The notes under the pieces are model-generated. The model made no database searches. It worked only from the letters and a program-made list of their open reading frames with translations, and was not told the origin of the DNA. From Heligmosomoides polygyrus polygyrus (taxonomy: Eukaryota > Nematoda > Chromadorea > Rhabditida > Heligmosomidae): a DNA stretch of 64,000 nucleotides. The DNA lies in NCBI GenBank assembly GCA_947396885.1, contig OX377205.1, positions 73,070,969 to 73,134,968 of the forward strand. The letters are read 5' to 3'. Positions 59,215 through 64,000 of the stretch are shown in pieces (position 1 is the first letter of the stretch; every line of letters begins with the position of its first letter). Both the position numbers and the translations under genes were made by a program.

Positions 59215-59711
59215 ATACTACCGGTTATCTTATCGCGCGCGGTTGGTGTCGCTGCTGGTCAAGAATTCGTTGTTCTCCATACCTCATTCCGATGTGCGTG
59301 ACACATGTCATAATTGGCAGCGTGCCGATAAGTGAACCAGCTGCGATTGCAGAAAACAGTGTGTTGATGTGAGATGTCGACCGGAGCCAGTGAACCCCTT
59401 GAAATGCCGCTTTCAGGCGGTCAGACATACCTCTGATTATTAGCGCTTCTAAGAATGCACTCACCTTCAGAAGAGTTTGTCAACTGTGCAGCTATAACGT
59501 CGTCCATACAGATGACAGTGAAATTAAGCGCTAACGTGTTACTATGCAGCAGTGTGAGGCAAAGCGTCGAGAGAACCAGAATGATTAGTCTGGTCTGATG
59601 GTGGAAATAGAACTTGGACGAATAGACGCGGGAACCGAAGTCTTGTTGAAGCGTCGCTGCACCATTTCTGCGTCCCTCTTCTTTTGTATGTTCAAACGTC
59701 TCCGGCGGCAT
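37541..59711 (-). CDS. SLC17-type major facilitator transporter, 525 aa, ten exons
   Basis: A multi-pass membrane transporter of the anion/sialin/vesicular glutamate group; the substrate cannot be told. Exons in gene order: 59711-59465, 59430-59283, 52293-52188, 52125-52018, 51760-51612, 47426-47237, 47177-46989, 40906-40814, 40607-40491, 37771-37541; phases agree (1578 nt). Blocks typical of SLC17: [19 protein letters not shown] (TM1), [109 protein letters not shown] and CPDNTQAQ. The C-terminal tail is hydrophilic and proline/serine-rich. Introns reach 7 kb and are filled with mobile elements, yet every exon is intact. It ends tail to tail with the RPA32-like gene. Confidence 0.92.
38291..39201 (+). 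mobile_element. Tc1/mariner-type element with long ends, broken transposase
   Basis: Both ends carry an inverted repeat of about 70 bp: the left starts CAGGATGAACCAAAATAACG and the right ends CGTTATTTTGGTTCACTCTG. TA flanks at 38289-38290 and 39202-39203. Transposase blocks are [16 protein letters not shown] (about 38500), [19 protein letters not shown] (about 38770) and [15 protein letters not shown] (about 38865). The N-terminal DNA-binding part is largely missing (38350-38450), and there are a frameshift near 38665 and a TAG at about 38913. It lies in the last intron of the SLC17-type gene. Confidence 0.92.
41110..41883. repeat. 775-bp near-continuous palindrome (foldback element)
   Basis: The left half (about 41110-41470) and right half (about 41520-41883) are inverted copies with only about 50 bp at the centre. 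Matching pieces include GTACACTTCTGCGGCAACGC with its complement near 41840. Others are GCCTCCAAAGTGGCAGCGGC with its complement near 41725 and TAATGATAATGA with its complement near 41602. There is no transposase and no clear target duplication. It lies in the intron between exons 7 and 8 of the SLC17-type gene. Confidence 0.85.
42854..42882. repeat. (TA)n microsatellite
   Basis: About 14 uninterrupted TA dinucleotides directly before the SINE at 42.9 kb. A short TTTA tract lies at 42742-42758. Confidence 0.9.
42892..43187 (+). mobile_element. tRNA-derived SINE, full length
   Basis: The best-preserved head of the family: GCGTGTAGCGCAGTCG (A-box), then GGTTCCTGGTTCGGATTTCC (B-box). The body includes CCAGGCCAACCAAGCCTTCC and GGGATTGAGTAACGCCG, and the tail is two to three TTTATCC units. 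Its tail meets the 3' end of the RTE LINE on the other strand. Confidence 0.92.
43195..46750 (-). mobile_element. Near-intact RTE-clade LINE, one frameshift
   Basis: The element encodes an endonuclease/reverse transcriptase on the minus strand. The first long frame (46325-44115) has the exonuclease-endonuclease-phosphatase fold: [56 protein letters not shown]. The start of the reverse transcriptase follows: [50 protein letters not shown]. The second frame (44127-43240) continues with FADDIVLI and the RTE C-terminal domain. The two are one gene broken by a 1-nt loss in a G run near 44184, between KRG and RQGDTISP. Few other lesions are visible, so the insertion is recent. The 5' end is approximate. 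It lies in SLC17-type intron 7, in the same orientation as that gene. Confidence 0.93.
48578..49410. mobile_element. MITE with ~110-bp inverted ends, older copy
   Basis: The left end (CATTTTCAAATCGAATCGGA..., then TTTTGAAATCAAAGCGAATT) pairs with the right end (AATTTGGAAGAGTTCGCTTC...GATTTGAAAGGTGT). The AT-rich interior aligns with the copy at 59.8-60.7 kb throughout, for example GAGATCGCGCCATGCACCCA versus CAGATCGCACCATGCACTCA. No coding capacity. It lies in SLC17-type intron 5. Confidence 0.8.
49500..49930 (-). mobile_element. RTE LINE fragment, C-terminal domain
   Basis: The minus-strand frame reads [20 protein letters not shown], then [16 protein letters not shown] and [11 protein letters not shown], which is the characteristic end of an RTE reverse transcriptase. 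There is no polymerase core in this copy. It lies in SLC17-type intron 5. Confidence 0.88.
50640..51305 (+). mobile_element. RTE LINE fragment, frame-broken
   Basis: Plus-strand blocks resembling the RTE region after the polymerase core: [20 protein letters not shown] near 50730, [20 protein letters not shown] near 50920 and [19 protein letters not shown] near 51100. They lie in two frames with stops between them. It is in the opposite orientation to the 49.5-kb fragment and also in SLC17-type intron 5. Confidence 0.85.
51308..51466 (+). mobile_element. Diverged SINE fragment
   Basis: GGGTAGCGCAGATGCGG (A-box region) and CGGTGCACCCAGTCTAAGGT with GGTTCAGG (weak B-box) match the SINE head. 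After a deletion it ends GATTAACGCCATCGTTTATC like the SINE tail. It directly follows the RTE fragment. Confidence 0.7.
52430..53388. repeat. Broken copies of the 48.6/59.8-kb MITE family
   Basis: GTTTGATTGATGGTGTAGAT near 52468 matches the MITE interior. A 50-bp block (CAAGCAGTGTGTTTACTCTC-like, followed by GGGTGAACGAGTATTG) appears at about 52669 and again at about 53137. The end piece TTCCATTTGACTGAAAATGC lies near 53370. Between the two 50-bp blocks lies AT-rich DNA ending in (AAATC)n at about 53111-53136. The structure suggests a MITE interrupted or duplicated internally. Confidence 0.55.
53389..54759. mobile_element. Foldback (long-TIR, mariner-ended) MITE, copy 2
   Basis: The ends TTAGGTTGTCCCATAAGTCT and AGACTTATGGAACAACCTAA are a near-perfect inverted pair; TA follows the right end (54760-54761). 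The arms match copy 1 (30203-31474). A SINE is inserted in the left arm (53669-53969). The unpaired centre (about 54062-54180) is in the opposite orientation to that of copy 1. It lies in SLC17-type intron 2. Confidence 0.92.
53658..53980 (-). mobile_element. tRNA-derived SINE nested in foldback copy 2, 11-bp target duplication
   Basis: AATGTCCCGTA at 53658-53668 is repeated at 53970-53980. The 301 bp between is a full SINE in minus orientation: tail AAAGGATAAGG repeats at the left, tRNA-like head (GACTGCGCTACACGCG complement) at the right. The matching arm of the host element at 30.4 kb lacks the insertion, so the boundaries are secure. Confidence 0.95.
54765..59216 (+). mobile_element. CR1-like LINE with (AAAT)n tail, defective
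   Basis: First frame (55014-55457): a 147-codon ORF1-like protein starting [13 protein letters not shown]. Endonuclease blocks follow: [18 protein letters not shown] (about 55825), [13 protein letters not shown] (about 56060), [14 protein letters not shown] (about 56150) and [10 protein letters not shown] (about 56355). Reverse transcriptase: [39 protein letters not shown] and the core [12 protein letters not shown] (57426-57740), then [16 protein letters not shown] near 58085. Stops and frameshifts (55457-55790, 56015, 57021, 57406, 58047) prevent a full protein. A 3' UTR precedes ten AAAT units. It lies in SLC17-type intron 2, antisense to the gene. The 5' limit is approximate. Confidence 0.9.
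59176..59216. repeat. (AAAT)n microsatellite tail of the CR1-like LINE
   Basis: About ten AAAT units close the LINE 3' UTR. Tandem short repeats in place of poly-A are usual for CR1-type elements. Confidence 0.85.
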
Positions 59712-59828
59712 TTTCAACAACTTTCGACCTAAACAGGTCGTTTACTAATTCGTCTCTTATTTAATGGTGAACTCATACATGCTAAAACGAGCACCTTGCA
59801 AAATAACGACAAAAGCGAAAAATGTGTA

Positions 59829-60659
59829 CCATTTTCACGTCGAATTGGACACTTTTGAAATCAAATTAGACACTCTTCTAAGCTATCTTTAAGATTGTCA
59901 TAGTGAACTCTTGAAGATTAAAACGACCTTCAAACAAGTTAAACTACAGACTCACTCAGATGGTTAGAATAATTTCGTATCCAAGAAAAATTTAGTCTAA
60001 CTTTCCTTGAAATTTTTTTAGTTCACCTGCCCCAATAAGTGTAATGATTTTATAAATTTCTTTGTTTCCAGAGAAAAAATGATAAAATAAATTTTGTCTC
60101 AAAGCACAGCAAACTAGCAAGCTTTGGCGCATTAAAAGATCAGATCGCACCATGCACTCAGAAAGTTCGCCACAGCTCTTACTTGATTGATAGTGTAAAT
60201 GCCACTTACATGAGCCGATACGAAACGAGAACTTGTGTGTTCTTTACAATTGCCTTTGATTTAGGTATCAGACTCCATGCAAACAAAAATTCTGGTATCA
60301 GTCGAATAAGAATCCCGATGTCTTGGACGAGCGCAGCCTTTTTCAACACTAAGATTTGGCTGCCTTCCTGCTCTTTAAAACAAGCTTTAAACGTTTGTTT
60401 TTGTTCAAAAGATGAAAATTTTATAAAATTTCAAACAATGTGTTCACGTGTTGGGTAGGTGAATTAAAACTTTAGAGAAGGTTATACAAAAATTTTCCTT
60501 AAATAAAAAATCATTCTAAACGTTTTGGAAAGTCTCGAGTATAATGCAGAAGAAGCGCATTTCGATTTGGAAGAGTTCGCTTTGATATCAAAAGTCATAG
60601 GCTAGCTTAGAAGGGTGTCTAATTTTATTTGAAAAGTGTCCAATTCGACGTGAAAATGG
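59829..60659. mobile_element. MITE with ~110-bp inverted ends, well-preserved copy
   Basis: The ends CCATTTTCACGTCGAATTGG and CCAATTCGACGTGAAAATGG are exact inverted copies. TA lies on both sides (59827-59828 and 60660-60661), so the TA target suggests Tc1/mariner-type mobilisation. Pairing continues inward, more loosely, for about 100 bp. The AT-rich interior has no open frame of note and aligns with 48.6-49.4 kb. It lies just upstream of the SLC17-type start codon. Confidence 0.92.
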
Positions 60660-61289
60660 TATAAACATCCGGGGCACATGCACTAATAAAGAAAACAAGG
60701 AAAATAAAAAAATCGCTTAAAACCTGAACAACTTCAGTAGAAGTCAGAACGCAGCGGAGCCTAACCGACGAAGAAGAACAACGAAAGAGCAAAGGAGTCG
60801 ACGGCGAAGAACTGGAGTTAGATGACGTGGTTGAAGGAGCAGGCGGGAAAAATCGCACGATCTGATTCTTCCTTCAATACTAGGGCAGAATATTGTTTAA
60901 CGGACTGGTCCACAATCGCCTAGACTCGTTCTTGTATCGCATTCTTGGACTACAAAGATGGCTTCGCACGACGTCTTCTGACATACGGAGGTTTACAACA
61001 ATCTATTTATTTATTTATTTATTGCACTTGTAGGTGCGCTCCTATTGAACCAAAAATTAAAACACTAACAGAAATGCAAAATAATGCTCCTCTATAATAT
61101 TCGTTGAATTAGCAAAACAATTTGTTTAATTGAATAGAAAAAATCGTAGTAGGTCAAGCTCATCACTAATGTGGAGAGGGACGGAATTGATGAAAACAAG
61201 GTGAATACGACAATTATCTGGTGCATATATGATTGATGTACACGTACGTGAAGACGACCTGACTGACTAACATCCACCAACGAATTGGT
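60660..61289. other. No gene recognised; short (TTTA)n tract
   Basis: A Ser/Pro-rich minus-strand frame (60858-60625) overlaps the MITE end and is not convincing. A run of about five ATTT units lies at 61003-61022. Nothing else was recognised. Confidence 0.5.
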
Positions 61290-61440
61290 CGGACTTAATC
61301 CGCTGAATAATGACGACTTTCATGTCCCTCGACCAAGGACAATCCATTGGAGCATTCTGGCACGCATCAGAGACGCTGCTGGTGCCAGCTCGATCAAGCC
61401 GATGATCAACGGGACGACAGGTGACACGGGTGATAATGCT
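61290..61440 (+). mobile_element. RTE LINE 3'-end fragment
   Basis: ACAATCCATTGGAGCATTCT, GCACGCATCAGAGACGCTGC and GATCAACGGGACGACAGGTG closely match the last coding bases and 3' UTR of the RTE element at 43.2 kb. Both end in a GGTGAnACnGGTGAT motif, which marks the family's 3' end. A 5'-truncated copy of about 150 bp. Confidence 0.85.
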
Positions 61441-61727
61441 ATCACAATCATGTCCGACGAATGCATATTACATATAGAGTTCTTTGCGAACCTACCCAAA
61501 ACAAGGTGGAACAACGTATTCCTTGTGTTCTGTGAAATAATGGTCAACCCACGTTTCATGACGTCGCTATATTGGTAGAAGTCAGCGTTGTATTTTAGCA
61601 ACCATCGAGGCTTCTGTGTAAAAGAAAACAATTGATTACTTGTTAGTTGTGAGAGCTTGAGGGTCATAGTAGCTGGTAGTAAATATTCGCGACTCGATAT
61701 TGAGCTGGGGCGAAAAACTGCTTTGTT

Positions 61728-61838
61728 AGGACTATGTCATACTTCGGTGACGCTGTTGTCGGCGACGTCGGCGACAGTGTTGCGCGGGCAGCTACGCATT
61801 GCGTAGCACCCGCTCGCCGAAGTATGACATAGACCTTA
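61728..61838. repeat. Short palindromic MITE-like element
   Basis: GACTATGTCATACTTCGG and CCGAAGTATGACATAGACC form the outer arms; GC-rich segments (GGCGACGTCGGCGAC, GCTACGCATTGCGTAGC) form inner hairpins. The ends resemble those of the 1.3-kb palindrome. Confidence 0.8.
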
Positions 61839-62238
61839 GAGAGAGGCACTAGAAAGCTCTTCAGTGACGGGTACTGCTTCTCGACCCTATTCGTCAAATT
61901 AGTAGAACAATTTGCTCAGTTGAATGGACAAATCGTAGCAGATCAGGCTCATGACTAATGTGGAGAGAAGCAGAATCGATGACAACGAAGTGGACGCTGT
62001 ACCACTAACTCGAAGGAAGACGACGTGTTCAAGAACTCAAAGCGCTGTGAGCATAATTTTCGGTAGAAGTCGCTAATGTGGTCCAAATGTTGAAGACACC
62101 AGAGGTACACGTCTCCTCAGGGTGTTCATTCAATGATTTGTATGGTGTGTCTATTTCTTCCTACGTAGGCCGTGTTAAACACATGTACTTAACGTATTTC
62201 AATCTCACACGGCATCAAGCGCTGTCCGCGTTATTCAA
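61839..62238. other. No feature recognised
   Basis: About 400 bp between the palindrome and the tRNA-like array. Only short frames are present; no motif, splice structure or repeat end was found. Confidence 0.4.
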
Positions 62239-62425
62239 ACAGTCTTTGTTAAAATCGGTTTCATTAAGCCTCAAGTGGCTGGTATCGAGGTAGTATTCAA
62301 ATGAATTGTTTCTATCAAGACCATCAGCTTCACTGGTTCCATGCTGATATAAGCGGCCAGCTCATCCCGGATACGGGTGGGTGCTGATCGGTCCCACGAG
62401 GTGTGGATGTTGCGTTCGATCAAAC

Positions 62426-62501
62426 GGCGCCGGTGGTGTAATGGCGTGCAGCATTCCCGCCCGGTCAGAGGGAGGTGCGGGTTCGAGTCCCGCCTGGCGC
62501 C
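62426..62501 (+). other. tRNA-like gene segment, array unit 1
   Basis: The segment folds like a tRNA: a seven-pair acceptor stem GGCGCCG/TGGCGCC, an A-box TGGTGTAATGG, and a T-stem GCGGG/CCCGC with perfect B-box GGTTCGAGTCC. The anticodon stem CCCGC/GAGGG has one mismatch, and the loop CCGGTCA has C at position 33. If read as a tRNA the anticodon would be GGT. The C33 and stem mismatch argue for a tRNA-derived repeat head rather than a working tRNA. RNA polymerase III could still transcribe it. Confidence 0.65.
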
Positions 62502-62706
62502 AGAAGTTTTGATCGCAACAAAACATCGTTGTGACAGCTTACTACCTCGATACCAGCCACTTGAGGCTTAATGAAACCGATTTGAATTGTTTCTATCAAG
62601 ACCATCAGCTTCACTGGTTCCATGCTGATATCAGCGGCCAGCTCATCCCGGATACGGGTGGGTGCTGATCGGTCCCACGAGGTGTGGATGTTGCGTTCGA
62701 TCAAAC

Positions 62707-62782
62707 GGCGCCGGTGGTGTAATGGCGTGCAGCATTCCCGCCCGGTCAGAGGGAGGTGCGGGTTCGAGTCCCGCCTGGCGCC
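62707..62782 (+). other. tRNA-like gene segment, array unit 2
   Basis: Same sequence as unit 1 across the tRNA-like part, including the A-box, the B-box and the mismatched anticodon stem. Downstream bases GATCGCAACAAAACATCG are also the same. Confidence 0.65.
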
Positions 62783-62987
62783 AGAAGTTTTGATCGCAAC
62801 AAAACATCGTTGTGACAGCTTACTACCTCGATACCAGCCACTTGAGGCTTAATGAAACCGATTTGAATTGTTTCTATCAAGACCATCAGCTTCACTGGTT
62901 CCATGCTGATATCAGCGGCCAGCTCATCCCGGATACGGGTGGGTGCTGATCGGTCCCACGAGGTGTGGATGTTGCGTTCGATCAAAC

Positions 62988-63063
62988 GGCGCCGTTGGTG
63001 TAATGGCGTGCAGCATTCCCGCCCGGTCAGAGGGAGGTGCGGGTTCGAGTCCCGCCTGGCGCC
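62988..63063 (+). other. tRNA-like gene segment, array unit 3
   Basis: As units 1 and 2 but with GGCGCCGTTGGTG at the 5' end (one G to T change just inside the acceptor stem). After this unit the flank switches to the direct repeat that bounds the array. Confidence 0.65.
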
Positions 63064-63110
63064 AGAAGTTTTGATCGCAACAAAACATCGTTGTGACAGT
63101 CTTTGTTAAA

Positions 63111-64000
63111 TTGCATTTTGAAAGGTGTCTGCCACTAGCATCCTATAAGAGGATAGTTGTGACGATACGTTGGTCCCAACCGCCATGTAAACACTACGGA
63201 GGAGGTCAAAGAAATACGTGAGAACGAATCTTCGCGAATGGTCTGAAGGCGGGGATCACCTGTGCGGAAAAGTTTTAAAAATCCCTGGGAAGCATCGGCA
63301 GTGGGTCAGAAAGGGGTGTCGCTCACTAACATGGAAGGAACCACGGATGAGGGGGACATCAGACTTTAGCTCCCGCCCTTACCGAAGCTTCATACTCAAT
63401 AATGTTGACCATACAAGATAGCACCCTTACGTGGCTCTCTTCGAAGTGTTTGCCCTGTATAGCGTAGACATATGAGCTGAGATTATCGATAACGTTACCT
63501 CTGTCAAATGTTATGAATGGGTGTGCTAGCATTATTGTATGTGGCTACGTAGACTGATGAACCAATTCCGCTTACCCTGCACGCACTCTAATATTCGCCC
63601 ACCGTCAGAAAAATAATCAAGCGCTTTACATCCGCCAGAAATCTCGGAAAGGGTCCTATTTCACGTGGAGTCCCTGTTTTCTTATCTCGTTTGGAAAGAG
63701 GAAGTGTGTGGGACAATTGTTATTGGAGCGTCTGCGGACGCTATTTTGGTCTCGATGGAATAATTTTCGGTTGCGTCAGACCTCTGACTGCAAGTTGTTG
63801 TTTGTGTAGATGAGGGATGGAGCTGTGAACACCGACCACTGCAATTTCCAGGATATTGTTGCAAACGGTGAGAATCTCTGAATGGCCCTTCAGAGATGGC
63901 GGAGGGCCATCTTTGTGTGTTGATAGCTGCTTTTGCTTCCGCGTTAGAGAGGCTTTATTGCCATTTTGGCTTTAAAAAGGTTAGGCGAATTCCATTCTAA
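63111..64000. other. No gene recognised
   Basis: The last 0.9 kb has only short frames on both strands. I found no motif, splice pattern, transposon end or repeat shared with the rest of the window. Confidence 0.5.

Larger units (their letters stand above)
62239..63110 (+). repeat. Tandem array: three 281-bp units of a tRNA-like repeat
   Basis: Units with a period of exactly 281 bp (for example TGCTGATATnAGCGGCCAGC at about 62342, 62623 and 62904) are almost identical to each other. The array is bounded by the direct repeat ACAGTCTTTGTTAAA (62239-62253 and 63096-63110), a likely target duplication. A 40-bp segment TCGGTTTCATTAAGCCTCAA... precedes unit 1 and recurs inverted after units 1 and 2. 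Other members lie at 27.6 kb and, decayed, at 15.0 kb. Confidence 0.9.

Noticed and set aside
60625..60858. Ser/Pro-rich minus frame as an upstream exon of the transporter
   Set aside because: It overlaps the terminal repeat of the MITE and lacks a clear donor; the transporter already has a good start at 59711.
62426..63063. Three functional tRNA genes
   Set aside because: Acceptor and T arms fold, but the anticodon stem has a mismatch and loop position 33 is C instead of T; the unit also occurs as an inserted repeat with target duplication.
62377..63109. Repeated 60-80-codon frames on both strands
   Set aside because: They run through the tRNA-like tandem units and repeat with the 281-bp period; not protein genes.

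Overview
The window looks like chromosomal DNA of a clade V (strongylid, hookworm-like) nematode. The evidence is a cuticle collagen gene, many small phased exons with TTTCAG-type acceptors, likely spliced-leader acceptors a few bases upstream of start codons, and a dense load of RTE and CR1-like LINEs, mariner elements, tRNA-derived SINEs and foldback MITEs. The species is inferred, not proven.

I rebuilt five protein genes exon by exon by checking splice-site phase. (1) A cuticle collagen on the + strand (5538-7555, 6 exons, 292 aa). (2) A Sac1-type phosphoinositide phosphatase on the - strand (18356 down to 8018, 17 exons, 601 aa), with an intact CX5R catalytic loop, two C-terminal membrane segments and a KxKxx ending. 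(3) An ELL-associated factor (EAF) on the + strand (25754-33570, 8 exons, 259 aa), whose last intron appears to be of the GC-AG type. (4) An OB-fold protein resembling replication protein A 32 kDa subunit on the + strand (35206-37467, 5 exons, 248 aa). (5) An SLC17-type major facilitator transporter on the - strand (59711 down to 37541, 10 exons over 22 kb, 525 aa). Genes 1/2 and 4/5 are convergent pairs. Stops of 4 and 5 are only 73 bp apart, so their 3' UTRs probably overlap. Genes 2 and 3 diverge across a 7.4-kb repeat-rich spacer.

The rest is mostly mobile DNA, much of it inside introns. 1-1.1 kb is an old RTE LINE tail. 8-18 kb holds the phosphatase gene with SINEs and two mariner copies in introns. 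18.4-25.7 kb is a spacer of palindromes and poly-G repeats. 26-32 kb is EAF introns with a mariner carrying a nested tRNA-like element, and a LINE split by a 1.27-kb foldback element. 37.5-59.7 kb is the transporter gene, whose introns hold a Tc1/mariner relic, a 775-bp palindrome, a nearly intact RTE LINE, RTE fragments, foldback MITEs with a nested SINE, and a CR1-like LINE ending in (AAAT)n. 59.8-63.1 kb holds a MITE, an RTE tail and a three-unit tandem array of a tRNA-like repeat. I recognised no gene in the final 0.9 kb.

The most interesting non-gene signals are a foldback family whose unique centre lies in opposite orientation in its two copies, the tandem tRNA-like array, the GC-AG introns, and nested insertions that let events be ordered in time.
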